Origin: an uncultured Ignavibacteriota bacterium | GTDB taxonomy: Bacteria > Bacteroidota > Ignavibacteria > Tepidaquicellales > Tepidaquicellaceae | NCBI GenBank assembly: GCA_937959065.1 | Contig: CALGOI010000379.1 | Location: 1-64,000, forward strand | Length of the DNA: 64,000 bases | Direction: 5' to 3' | Shown here: piece by piece, positions 22,784 through 29,480 of the stretch | Numbering within the stretch: position 1 is the first letter of the stretch | Layout: every line of letters starts with the position of its first letter | Program-made: the position numbers and the translations under genes | Notes under the pieces: generated by a model | Told to the model about the DNA's origin: nothing | The model's input: only the letters and a program-made list of their open reading frames with translations | Database searches by the model: none

Positions 22784-23448
22784 ATATAGTTTGGTTTTCC
22801 GTTAGTGCTCAATATTTCAAATTCCACTACCCAAACCCATGGGTTGGACTTCCATGATTCTGCTCCGTTTATCTCGATCCAAAGGGTTTTGAATGACTCC
22901 GTTGGCTCCGAAGTTGCTCCTCCGGTTATGTAATTTCGATATAGTGAGTACGAGTCTGTGTTGGCTATATAAGCACCAGCTGGCTCTATTCCCTCTTCTA
23001 TACAATCCCTTGGGGATATGCTTTGCGCCTTTTCAATTAGAACCTTCTTTATCCTAAGCCATATTCTGGCGACCGGCTTTGGCATGTGTATGGATGGTTT
23101 CCATCCTGTTTTTGTACTGAAGCTGGGATCAGGGCCGTAATCAGCCTTGTAAGCCACCTCGTAATTGTTTGGGGTGTCTGCAAATGCCCTGTAAAACGAT
23201 TCCCGAACCCAAAGAAAGTCTCCGGGATTTCCGTATGGGCACTTATGGAAATCAACAAGAGTGTCTTTTCTATGATACATTACACCAAACTGTTTTTCCT
23301 CGTCCACTTTCTCTCCGGTAGTAACAGCGATGTGCTTGCCTTCCTTGGGCTGAGGTTTGATGGTTCTTCTGGTCTGTGTTTTCCTGCCGTCAAGTATGGC
23401 CCTAACCATACTTGTGGAGAATAGGATTGGTTTCTCTTTTGTCATCAT
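22780..23448 (-). CDS. ASCH-domain protein, 222 aa
   Basis: The start KPILFSTSMVRAILDGRKTQ followed by TRRTIKPQP is the standard opening of phage ASCH proteins. GDFLWVRESFYR, ARIWLRIKKVLIEKAQSISP, a following EEGIEPAG and the closing NPWVWVVEFEI complete the PUA-like beta barrel. ASCH domains bind RNA, and some hydrolyse modified nucleosides such as N4-acetylcytidine. It overlaps both neighbours by 4 nt in the minus-strand operon. Confidence 0.85.
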   Translation of the reverse strand: MMTKEKPILFSTSMVRAILDGRKTQTRRTIKPQPKEGKHIAVTTGEKVDEEKQFGVMYHRKDTLVDFHKCPYGNPGDFLWVRESFYRAFADTPNNYEVAYKADYGPDPSFSTKTGWKPSIHMPKPVARIWLRIKKVLIEKAQSISPRDCIEEGIEPAGAYIANTDSYSLYRNYITGGATSEPTESFKTLWIEINGAESWKSNPWVWVVEFEILSTNGKPNYI

Positions 23449-23690
23449 GTAAGCTTTATGTATCCTGATTTAATGGCTTTGAGCACCAATAGGGTGTCGT
23501 TGTTCTCATTGAAAATGGCCCTGAGTTTTTCCCGGTAATTGAGAACGGTTTGGTAAGAGCAGTTATTCCACTCTGCGGCTATGTTCTTGATCGATTCTCC
23601 CTTGGCCAACATCATTAGCATTTCTTTAGTTAGGCCGTTGAAGTCAGGGTGGTCGCTCGGGTCAAGTTCCTTTACTTCAATTTCTATCAT
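23445..23690 (-). CDS. LuxR/GerE-type helix-turn-helix protein, 81 aa
   Basis: Residues 18-60 read LTKEMLMMLAKGESIKNIAA, then EWNNCSYQTVLNYREKLRAI, a GerE-like HTH (ge..k.IA.....s..TV..hr..i). There is no receiver or ligand domain, so it is a free-standing DNA-binding domain likely to regulate phage transcription. Coupled by 4-nt overlaps to the genes on both sides. Confidence 0.7.
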   Translation of the reverse strand: MIEIEVKELDPSDHPDFNGLTKEMLMMLAKGESIKNIAAEWNNCSYQTVLNYREKLRAIFNENNDTLLVLKAIKSGYIKLT

Positions 23691-24232
23691 ATCGGTTTAT
23701 TTGAAAGTAAAACATCTCTGTTAATCCCATAGATGCGTGAATCCATGGGTTGTAATATATCTATCCACTTGGTTCGAACGATGAGGTTGCCATTCTCATC
23801 ATGGGTGTATTTGCTCATGGTGTCATGTACCACCCACCAGCCGTTTGCCGGGGGCATGTGCGGAGAATAAACGTGTATGGTATCGCCATAATTAAAGGGA
23901 CCTCCCCATCTTGTGAGGAGATCTCTTGACAGTGCGCACCACCGAAGGCTTCCTTGCTGTAAAGCCACGGTATCGATATACCCACCGTCTGCTGTGTTTA
24001 GTGGAGTACTGTCGCACTGCGCTATGGTTGGGTTGTATTTAGTGAGGGTAACATGATGTAGTTCCTGGTGGTAGTGGTGTATTACCGTGTCGTGAACTAC
24101 AACGCAGGTGTCTTTTTTGGCCAGTAATGCGCTGAGGTTTTGGTTCTGCTCACACTGGTGGGTTGCTCCGCATAGCAGGAATATGATTAGACCTATAAGG
24201 ACGAAGCGGTATGTCTTTTGGGATGAGGTCAT
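23687..24232 (-). CDS. Exported 3D/DPBB-like domain protein, 181 aa
   Basis: An N-terminal membrane anchor or signal (FVLIGLIIFLLCGATHQCEQ, a possible lipobox Cys) is followed by a linker and a C-terminal half reading LRWCALSRDLLTRWGGPFNY, GDTIHVYSP, GWWVVHDTMSKYT and WIDILQ. That pattern resembles double-psi beta-barrel 3D domains of cell-wall-active proteins. It may act in the periplasm on peptidoglycan or be a spanin-like lipoprotein. Family call by pattern only. Confidence 0.5.
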   Translation of the reverse strand: MTSSQKTYRFVLIGLIIFLLCGATHQCEQNQNLSALLAKKDTCVVVHDTVIHHYHQELHHVTLTKYNPTIAQCDSTPLNTADGGYIDTVALQQGSLRWCALSRDLLTRWGGPFNYGDTIHVYSPHMPPANGWWVVHDTMSKYTHDENGNLIVRTKWIDILQPMDSRIYGINRDVLLSNKPI

Positions 24233-24275
24233 TGTTCTGCTTTGGTTATTGTTTCGGGATCAACCTCTTGGTATT

Positions 24276-24509
24276 TCATTTCTTGGAAATTACTTTTATT
24301 GTTACCCTTCCCCCTCCGAAAAGAGGCATTGTGTCTCCGTGTTTGGCTCTAATAGCGTGTTTATTGTGGTTAATACTACACCATTGGCCAATCTCATTTA
24401 CCCATCCCACATAGGCATCTGGTCTTTTGTTGGTCAGCCGCATCTTCCTTGCTGTAACATGATCTCCAGTAGGAGCCAAGACATATCCGGGAGGGGCTTC
24501 AGGGGTCAT
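24276..24509 (-). CDS. Hypothetical protein, 77 aa
   Basis: Small soluble basic protein (MTPEAPPGYVLAPTGDHVTA, then MRLTNKRPDAYVGWVNEIGQ) ending in a short strand. Not recognised. It sits 43 nt upstream of the 3D-domain gene and 1 nt after the next gene's stop, inside the minus-strand operon. Confidence 0.5.
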   Translation of the reverse strand: MTPEAPPGYVLAPTGDHVTARKMRLTNKRPDAYVGWVNEIGQWCSINHNKHAIRAKHGDTMPLFGGGRVTIKVISKK

Positions 24510-24510
24510 G

Positions 24511-24684
24511 TTAGTCGTGTTGGTTAATAATCATTAAGTTGATTTCGTTTATTCGTGCCTCAATATTCTTTTCGATCACAGCGCACCTCATTAGCTGCCC
24601 GGGCCGAACATCTTTTTTAATGCCCCGAACACGCTCCAGGCGCTTTGTAAGGCACTCTTTCCTATGGATGAGGTATTCGCTCAC
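24511..24684 (-). CDS. Small helical protein, 57 aa, GTG start
   Basis: The frame starts at GTG 24684 with SEYLIHRKECLTKRLERVRG, then a helix CAVIEKNIEARINEINLMII. Its GTG overlaps the TGA of the preceding gene (GTGA), a coupling arrangement that supports the start. Not recognised. It fills what would otherwise be a 170-nt gap in a tightly packed operon. Confidence 0.55.
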   Translation of the reverse strand: MSEYLIHRKECLTKRLERVRGIKKDVRPGQLMRCAVIEKNIEARINEINLMIINQHD

Positions 24685-24857
24685 TCCTTGCCCCGTATAT
24701 AGCCCTTATCTTCTCCTGTATCACGGGCAGCTATCATCTTTTCACGTAGCCTGATCTCCTTGTCGAGCAGGCAGCAGGGCCCCACGCCCCGGAAACAATC
24801 CTCGGCATAGTGTTCTTTGCCACACCTCCTGCACTTTATCTTAACTTTATACGTCAT
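24681..24857 (-). CDS. Zinc-ribbon-like protein, 58 aa
   Basis: From ATG 24857: MTYKVKIKCRRCGKEHYAED, then CFRGVGPCCLLDKEIRLREK. Two pairs of cysteines (CRRC and CC region) can bind zinc, followed by a charged helix. The upstream in-frame extension looks non-coding. Function unknown, and such small zinc proteins are common phage regulators. Confidence 0.55.
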   Translation of the reverse strand: MTYKVKIKCRRCGKEHYAEDCFRGVGPCCLLDKEIRLREKMIAARDTGEDKGYIRGKE

Positions 24858-24870
24858 TTTTCTTACGTGT

Positions 24871-25251
24871 TCAACAACGATTTTCACTAAACGTACTATA
24901 CACCACGGCCACCTCTTTTGAGAACGAAATAGCCCCAATTCCAAGCCGTGTGTTTCTTACGCTTTTAAGGGTGATGTCGGCACCATGCCTGCTCACCACA
25001 ATGTATTGCTCAGTGCCCACACCACTAATCACTACATCATCGGCCTCAATGTGCCTTTCTTCCTGCTCTATCTTTCCATGAACAACAAGGTAAACGTTGG
25101 TGTCTGTGGATCCCCACAGCCTAAGCCACCAATTGCTTGATGGTTCCTGGTAATAGCACACTTCTACGGTGCCTATATTGATCTTGGCGGTGTTGCCTCT
25201 GGCCAGCGTGTGGCATTCTCCGGGAGTTAGGGGGTAGTCGTAGATGCTCAT
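24871..25251 (-). CDS. Hypothetical beta-rich protein, 126 aa
   Basis: Strand-rich sequence (TAKINIGTVEVCYYQEPSSN, WWLRLWGSTDTNVYLVVHGK) with no catalytic signature seen. It overlaps the membrane-protein gene at 25248 by 4 nt. Not recognised. Confidence 0.55.
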   Translation of the reverse strand: MSIYDYPLTPGECHTLARGNTAKINIGTVEVCYYQEPSSNWWLRLWGSTDTNVYLVVHGKIEQEERHIEADDVVISGVGTEQYIVVSRHGADITLKSVRNTRLGIGAISFSKEVAVVYSTFSENRC

Positions 25252-25442
25252 CGTTTTGTGGTTATTTTATTAGTAATAGCGAATCCCGCAGCAAACCCCC
25301 AGATGCCGAACAACACCGTGGTAAGTATATATCCGGCCACGGTATCGTGCTCTGAGTTAAAGAATGCCGAGGTTGTCCATGCCCACCCAGTAAGGATAAA
25401 GGGCAGGGATGTTATTAGGGTGATCTTGAGTTTTCTGGTCAT
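25248..25442 (-). CDS. Two-helix membrane protein, 64 aa
   Basis: KITLITSLPFILTGWAWTTS and GYILTTVLFGIWGFAAGFAI are two membrane helices separated by a short acidic loop. First intact gene of the minus-strand operon downstream of attI copy 2, starting 24 nt from that site. Cassette messages of array 2 would run into it. Not recognised. Confidence 0.6.
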   Translation of the reverse strand: MTRKLKITLITSLPFILTGWAWTTSAFFNSEHDTVAGYILTTVLFGIWGFAAGFAITNKITTKR

Positions 25443-25466
25443 GTTTTAAGGCTTTAGGTGGTCATT

Positions 25467-25529
25467 ATTAATTTGTGTATTTGTTCATAACTTTCTGATT
25501 TTCAGTGTGGGTGTTTTGATACAATCGTT
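25467..25529 (+). other. attI-like recombination site, copy 2 (inverted)
   Basis: This is the reverse complement of 18998-19060 with three mismatches. Conserved sequence ends at CAATCGTT, after which cassette A begins (ATGTGCAAGC). The copy includes the first codons of the recombinase (read on the minus strand: MNKYTN then stop), so it is a partial duplication of the recombinase-attI junction without the gene. It anchors array 2. Confidence 0.75.
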
Positions 25530-25538
25530 ATGTGCAAG

Positions 25539-25865
25539 CTAATCTTCGTGCCAAGCCTTAAATTCCGTTAAAAAAGGTTCGCTTTCTGGTCTGTGTCCAT
25601 CTGCATAGCTTATATGAGCGTATGTGGTTTCAAAACCATATTGATAAACAGTTTCGTAGCCAAAAAACTTACAAATCCTATCAGCTTGCTTTTCATAGTC
25701 TTTTCGTTTTATGGTTTTGTCATAAAACCCCACCTTTTTTAACTCGTCATAATCGAAATGTTCCAGCAAGAAATTTTTGAGTAGTTCTAATTTCTCGCCA
25801 GCACATAACAATGTATAACCGTCAGGCTTGGTTTCTGCATTTTTGGGAGTTTCTTGTGTATTCAT
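25539..25865 (-). CDS. Cassette A gene: hypothetical protein, 108 aa
   Basis: Not recognised. It has a hydrophilic N-terminus (MNTQETPKNAETKPDGYTLL) followed by a helical domain (LELLKNFLLEHFDYDELKKV) and an aromatic C-terminal part (YGFETTYAHISYADGHRPES). It is the attI-proximal cassette of array 2. Low GC like the other cassette genes. Confidence 0.6.
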   Translation of the reverse strand: MNTQETPKNAETKPDGYTLLCAGEKLELLKNFLLEHFDYDELKKVGFYDKTIKRKDYEKQADRICKFFGYETVYQYGFETTYAHISYADGHRPESEPFLTEFKAWHED

Positions 25866-25884
25866 AAGTCATTTGTATTTTGAA

Positions 25885-25930
25885 AGTTAACGTCTAATTC
25901 ACGCCCGAACGGTTATACTCACCGTTACCA
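25885..25930 (+). repeat. attC-like site A/B (degenerate)
   Basis: The box AAGTTAAC at 25884-25891 and the box CCGTTACCATTA from 25922 bound this site, but arms between them pair poorly. It is placed mainly because cassette B begins exactly at GTTACC. Confidence 0.45.
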
Positions 25931-25959
25931 TTAATAAAAAAGGGCGACCAATCTGTACG

Positions 25960-26838
25960 TTAAAAAACTGCGCATCCAGTACCACATTCTTCTTCCATAT
26001 CAAACAAATCATTTTCATAAATATATTCATCTGTTGCTCTTGTAAATGGTTGTTCAGCCATTTTTACTAAATCTTCAATAGTATTGTAACCTCTATAAAA
26101 TGTTTGCACACCGTTGTTTTTTTTCATTAATTCGTTATAGCTTGGTTTAACTTCAATTGGTATTGAGCCATAAGTTTTAATCATTCTATCCCACCAATCA
26201 GCTTTATCTGGTTCTTCTTTTAAAATAGTCATTAACTTTCTGTTAGACTTCGCAAAACACATATCGCAGTTTCCTTTATAAGCTGGAATACTTATTTGTA
26301 TTGGTTGTTCTTTCCAGAATTTATTTCTATCTCGATTTGAAATACCTCTATCTAATAATGGATAAAAAACATTATTGGTTTTATAATCTTTCCTTACACG
26401 ATCCATTTCATCGGCACGCAAACCAACAGCTATAGAATAATTATTTGTGCTAAATATTGAATCTGCATATTTTCTTAATGGCTCTAATTTCATATCTCTA
26501 TTACACCATTTATTTTCTTTGTTTGGTATTCCAAACTTTTTTATGCCTGTTTCAAATATTTCGCCATTACGCTTTAAGTTTTCGTAAGAAACTATTTTAG
26601 GTGTTACACCTGTGCCTTTATCGTGAAATTCTGCTTCAATCCAAATTAAATTAAGATTATAGTGTTTATCACATTCATTCATAAACTCTAAAGATTCTTC
26701 TCTTTCTTTAGACGTGTTAGCCATAACATTTATAATATTGTGATCTGGAAACCATTTAGGAAGCATTATAGCCATCATAACACTACTATAACCAGCAGAT
26801 ACACTACAAAATATATTTTTATTATTCTCTAATTTCAT
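25960..26838 (-). CDS. Cassette B gene: PAPS-reductase-like (adenine nucleotide alpha hydrolase) protein, 292 aa
   Basis: The N-terminus NIFCSVSAGYSSVMMAIMLP is a PP-loop (SxGxDSxx) in which the usual Lys-Asp is replaced, then NVMANTSKEREESLEFM. Cys motifs NKWCNRDMKLEPL and GNCDMCFAKS follow, with a C-terminal EECGTGC. This is the layout of phage PAPS-reductase/DndC-related proteins that use ATP to activate sulfur or nucleotide chemistry. A role in DNA modification or in interfering with phosphorothioation-type defence is possible. The altered P-loop makes activity uncertain. Largest gene of array 2. Confidence 0.7.
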   Translation of the reverse strand: MKLENNKNIFCSVSAGYSSVMMAIMLPKWFPDHNIINVMANTSKEREESLEFMNECDKHYNLNLIWIEAEFHDKGTGVTPKIVSYENLKRNGEIFETGIKKFGIPNKENKWCNRDMKLEPLRKYADSIFSTNNYSIAVGLRADEMDRVRKDYKTNNVFYPLLDRGISNRDRNKFWKEQPIQISIPAYKGNCDMCFAKSNRKLMTILKEEPDKADWWDRMIKTYGSIPIEVKPSYNELMKKNNGVQTFYRGYNTIEDLVKMAEQPFTRATDEYIYENDLFDMEEECGTGCAVF

Positions 26839-26868
26839 TTCGTATTATTTTGCTTCGTGCCTCAGCAA

Positions 26869-26936
26869 CGCCCTTTTTAACTAATGGTAACACCACCTAT
26901 ACACCATTAAAACGGTGCATAGCCAAACCGTTAGCT
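26869..26936 (+). repeat. attC-like site B/C
   Basis: The box TAATGGTAAC (ends 26891) matches the start of cassette B (GTTACCATTA at 25924), and complementarity extends outward to 23 nt (26869-26891 against 25924-25946). Arms CCTATACACC (26896-26905) and GGTGCATAGCC (26914-26924) pair with one mismatch. The closing box is AACCGTTAGC (G at 26930). Confidence 0.7.
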
Positions 26937-27276
26937 ACAATACCGCTTTTTCGTCTATTTCATCAGAGTCACACACAGGGCAAGTGCAATCACCATAATC
27001 ACCAGTATCAGCTATTTGTCCACCGCCATTTAACAGTTTTGAGCTTCCCCACCAACCGCACTTGCCACATTCGGCAGTATAGTATCTATTTGCAATATCT
27101 TCGGGAGAAGCGGTACAATAGCTAACATTGGCTATACGCAAATTATTTACTAGCTTATCCAATGTATATTGCATATGTACTTTGCCCCAATCTACTTGAC
27201 ATTCCCCTACTTTTGTCATAGGTTCAATCAGTTGTTTAATCTCTTCTACTGTTTTAATATCTTCTTTTGTTATCAT
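26935..27276 (-). CDS. Cassette C gene: zinc-ribbon protein, 113 aa
   Basis: The helical N-terminus (EDIKTVEEIKQLIEPMTKVG) is followed by a ribbon with AECGKCGWWGSSKLLNGGGQ and then CTCPVCDSDEID, two CxxC pairs. Its TAG stop overlaps the core box. The C-terminal ribbon suggests nucleic-acid or protein binding. Related small proteins occur in Bacteroidota phages, but the function is unknown. Confidence 0.65.
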   Translation of the reverse strand: MITKEDIKTVEEIKQLIEPMTKVGECQVDWGKVHMQYTLDKLVNNLRIANVSYCTASPEDIANRYYTAECGKCGWWGSSKLLNGGGQIADTGDYGDCTCPVCDSDEIDEKAVL

Positions 27277-27302
27277 AATTTTAGTTCTTTAAATCCGTAA
27301 AT

Positions 27303-27330
27303 AATCAACGCATAGCCTTGTCCGTTGTGG
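27303..27330 (+). repeat. attC-like site C/D (shortened)
   Basis: CAACG and CGTTG boxes lie only 12 nt apart (27306-27326), with half an arm (GCATAGCC) between them. It looks like a deletion derivative that kept the outer boxes and lost the palindromic arms. Confidence 0.4.
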
Positions 27331-27337
27331 TGCATGG

Positions 27338-27553
27338 CTACTCTACCCACATCAAACCAATTTCCCGTCTAAAATTAGATAGGTGGCTCATTGCATCAGA
27401 AAGCATTGATTCCATGAAGCTCTCGTGCCTATTTAAAATGTCGGCTAATTCTCGTTTGGTTTTAGCGTTTTTTATTTCATCTTCATGTATCAGGTCGCCA
27501 CCGTAGTAATCACGATAAGCCAACATTTTCTTTTTCGTTTCTTCTAAAGTCAT
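27338..27553 (-). CDS. Cassette D gene: helical protein, 71 aa
   Basis: From ATG 27553: MTLEETKKKMLAYRDYYGGD, then EIKNAKTKRELADILNRHES and a closing helix. A GTG 21 nt upstream would add seven residues inside the attC box. Fully helical, charged, not recognised. Confidence 0.55.
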   Translation of the reverse strand: MTLEETKKKMLAYRDYYGGDLIHEDEIKNAKTKRELADILNRHESFMESMLSDAMSHLSNFRREIGLMWVE

Positions 27554-27574
27554 ATTCGTTAATTTACCCGCCAC

Positions 27575-27698
27575 GACACCACAACAATAAATAAACGCAA
27601 GCTGGTCGGGCGTTGTAGCGGAGGTTAGTATTTAATTTAAAGCTCAGTCATTTAATCAAAGTCAAGGCTCAGCCAGCGTTTATTAGGTTTCGTTATAT
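27575..27698 (+). repeat. attC-like site D/E (long)
   Basis: The box CACCACAAC (ends 27585) matches the start of cassette D. Arms AATAAACGCAAGCTGG (27590-27605) and CCAGCGTTTATT (27673-27684) share AATAAACGC and GCTGG elements with a central mismatch. The loop is about 67 nt. The closing box is CGTTATATAC (G at 27692). Confidence 0.7.
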
Positions 27699-27704
27699 AC
27701 AATG

Positions 27705-27983
27705 CTAATCTAATGCACTTTCAGGATATTCAGTCCTTGCATCAAACACCCAAATCATAATACCTTTTGCCCAACATTTTGCTGTCAAATCATCCATATC
27801 TAAATCAGAAAATTTATGCGTATAACAAACGCTTGGGTAATCAGCAAAAGGTTTTATTAGTTCCGATGGCAAATAGCTGTATTCAAACTCATCCATCTCT
27901 TTAATTACTTCTTTTACTTTTTCAATGTCTTTAGGGTCATTTACATAAATTGCCCCGTAACTTTTGTGTGATAATGTATTCAT
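27705..27983 (-). CDS. Cassette E gene: hypothetical protein, 92 aa
   Basis: MNTLSHKSYGAIYVNDPKDI, then VKEVIKEMDEFEYSYLPSEL, PSVCYTHKFSDLDMDDLTAK and a beta strand IMIWVFDAR. A small alpha/beta protein, acidic, size range of anti-defence proteins. No family recognised. Confidence 0.6.
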   Translation of the reverse strand: MNTLSHKSYGAIYVNDPKDIEKVKEVIKEMDEFEYSYLPSELIKPFADYPSVCYTHKFSDLDMDDLTAKCWAKGIMIWVFDARTEYPESALD

Positions 27984-28013
27984 TTTAATAAAGTTTTAGT
28001 TTGTAACCCGCAC

Positions 28014-28080
28014 AGTATATAACAATGTATAAAGCTAACCCTGCGGGTCGTTTCACTTAGCTTTATACTAACCGTTAGCA
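28014..28080 (+). repeat. attC-like site E/F (canonical, short)
   Basis: The box GTATATAAC (ends 28023), arms GTATAAAGCTAA (28027-28038) and TTAGCTTTATAC (28057-28068) pairing perfectly over 12 bp, loop 18 nt, and closing box AACCGTTAGC (G at 28074). The best-formed site in the window. Confidence 0.85.
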
Positions 28081-28599
28081 AACATTTTCTGCCAACGCGC
28101 GGGAATACTCCACCAACTTTGGCGAATTAGGATCGCGGCCATTTCTCGGCATCATAGCCAAAGGATGAAAAGGTGTTCCATTTGCATTTAACCCAAAGCA
28201 TTTAGCACCTTCAAATCTTGGTTTCACTTGCTTAATCCTATCCTTTGCCTGTTTGAAATTTCCCCAGCAAAATATTACATCATCACAAATGGCCGCTACT
28301 TCGTCCAATTTCACATCATTTTCACCTAAAGGATCATCACAAGTTAAAAGCACATCTGGCTTAGACGATATGATTGCAAATAAGTTCGTCATATAAAAAC
28401 CGCCATATCCAAGCACGGTAAGCATCTGAATGAGGTAGCGGATAGTAGTATCATTCTTTTCGTGATTAGCGGTTGATGGGTTCAATCCAATACACATAGC
28501 CAGAGGTTTAGATTCATCCCAAATTCGCCAAAGTTTATATCGGTAGTTTCCACAAGGTGAAAATTCCGCTCCTGATAAGTCTTTTCCAAATAAGTCCAT
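28075..28599 (-). CDS. Cassette F gene: DUF1643 protein, 174 aa
   Basis: FSPCGNYRYKLWRIWDESKP, AMCIGLNPSTANHEKNDTTI (the DUF1643 signature LNPSTA), GYGGFYMTNLFAI, and a C-terminal CFGLNANGTPFHPLAMMP. DUF1643 proteins are small enzymes of unknown reaction found on plasmids, phages and genomic islands. The TAA stop is formed by the TTA of the core box GTTAGC at 28074, so the cassette boundary supplies the stop codon. Confidence 0.85.
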   Translation of the reverse strand: MDLFGKDLSGAEFSPCGNYRYKLWRIWDESKPLAMCIGLNPSTANHEKNDTTIRYLIQMLTVLGYGGFYMTNLFAIISSKPDVLLTCDDPLGENDVKLDEVAAICDDVIFCWGNFKQAKDRIKQVKPRFEGAKCFGLNANGTPFHPLAMMPRNGRDPNSPKLVEYSRALAENVC

Positions 28600-28611
28600 C
28601 GCTCAAAACGA

Positions 28612-28709
28612 TTTGCTAACACGGGCTCAAAAGCAATTGCCTATGAAAGTCCGTGCTAAATTTGAAGCAGTGTTTAAGGGCAACTGCTTTTAGCCCGATC
28701 CCGTTATAG
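28612..28709 (+). repeat. attC-like site F/G
   Basis: The box TTTGCTAAC (ends 28620) matches the start of cassette F. Arms CGGGCTCAAAAGCAATTGCC (28622-28641) and GGGCAACTGCTTTTAGCCCG (28678-28697) pair over almost 20 bp with one extrahelical C and one mismatch. The closing box is CCGTTATAGGG (G at 28703). Confidence 0.85.
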
Positions 28710-28850
28710 GGCATTTAAAAAACCCATAAAGCAAACACCAGCAACAAAAGTGTTAAACATTGCCACTTTATATTTCTTCTTACTATACATCCAAGCTGCA
28801 CACACTAAGTTAAGTGCAGTTAATAAAATTTGTATCACTATTGTTTCCAT
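28704..28850 (-). CDS. Cassette G gene: small membrane protein, 48 aa
   Basis: From ATG 28850: METIVIQILLTALNLVCAAW, a short basic turn (MYSKKKYK), then VAMFNTFVAGVCFMGFLNAL. It has two hydrophobic helices with a KKK turn, the plan of small phage membrane effectors or toxins. Its TAA stop is again made by the core box GTTATAG. Confidence 0.65.
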   Translation of the reverse strand: METIVIQILLTALNLVCAAWMYSKKKYKVAMFNTFVAGVCFMGFLNAL

Positions 28851-28859
28851 AATAAAAAC

Positions 28860-28995
28860 GCCCTATAACAAAATGTATAGCAAATAGCCGTTATTGAGCT
28901 GGTAATCAAACTATTTGCGTGTTTATAAATATTATCTATAATTCATCATTTGTGGTTATCTATCGGCTACATTGCCATACATAAACCGTTGGGTG
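28860..28995 (+). repeat. attC-like site G/H (long)
   Basis: The box GCCCTATAAC (ends 28869) matches the start of cassette G exactly over 10 nt. Arms ATGTATAGCAAATAGCCG (28873-28890) and CGGCTACATTGCCATACAT (28964-28982) pair with one extra base and one mismatch. The loop is about 73 nt. The closing box is CCGTTGGG (G at 28988). Confidence 0.8.
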
Positions 28996-29000
28996 TAATG

Positions 29001-29330
29001 CTAAACCCCCGCAAGTTCATATCTACCATTATCACCGTGAGCAAGTAAGTAATAGTTTTCGAACCATTCGAGGCTACTTTCTAACGCTATATATGTTCTA
29101 TCCCCACCGTGCCAAACTCGGTAATAGTGGTGTTCAAAATGAATCCAAATCTTATCACGGTCTTTTATGTTCGGTTCTACCCAGTATTTGCCTTCTTGAA
29201 TCCAACCCTTACCTTGTAGGTATTCAGGCGTGAGTTGGTTAAGACCGTGAACAATTCTGTTAGCAATCAACTTAACTGCTAATTTGTAAATGCATTGTTT
29301 AGCACTGAGCCATTTAATTAAGTTTTTCAT
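29001..29330 (-). CDS. Cassette H gene: hypothetical protein, 109 aa
   Basis: The start at ATG 29330 (MKNLIKWLSAKQCIYKLAVK) is preferred to a TTG ten codons upstream in the attC box. The N-terminal helix is followed by an aromatic beta region (WVEPNIKDRDKIWIHFEHHY, YYRVWHGGDRTYIALESSLE). Not recognised, but the fold looks like a compact beta domain. Confidence 0.6.
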   Translation of the reverse strand: MKNLIKWLSAKQCIYKLAVKLIANRIVHGLNQLTPEYLQGKGWIQEGKYWVEPNIKDRDKIWIHFEHHYYRVWHGGDRTYIALESSLEWFENYYLLAHGDNGRYELAGV

Positions 29331-29349
29331 TTCAATTCGATTAAGCACT

Positions 29350-29480
29350 ACGCCCAACAATTGCTATAAAACATAGGGCGTTCGTGCGGTTATTAAAGTG
29401 TAGGGTTCTTATCATGTTGTTGGTTTCAACGATATGTTCGGCTATCTATGCCCTGCGTTTCATAGCATAGCCGTTGTGTG
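29350..29480 (+). repeat. attC-like site H/I (long)
   Basis: The box ACGCCCAAC (ends 29358) matches the start of cassette H (GTTGGGTG) with one substitution. Arms TTGCTATAAAACATAGGGCG (29361-29380) and GCCCTGCGTTTCATAGCA (29450-29467) pair over most of their length. The closing box is CCGTTGTGTGCC (G at 29473). Confidence 0.8.
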
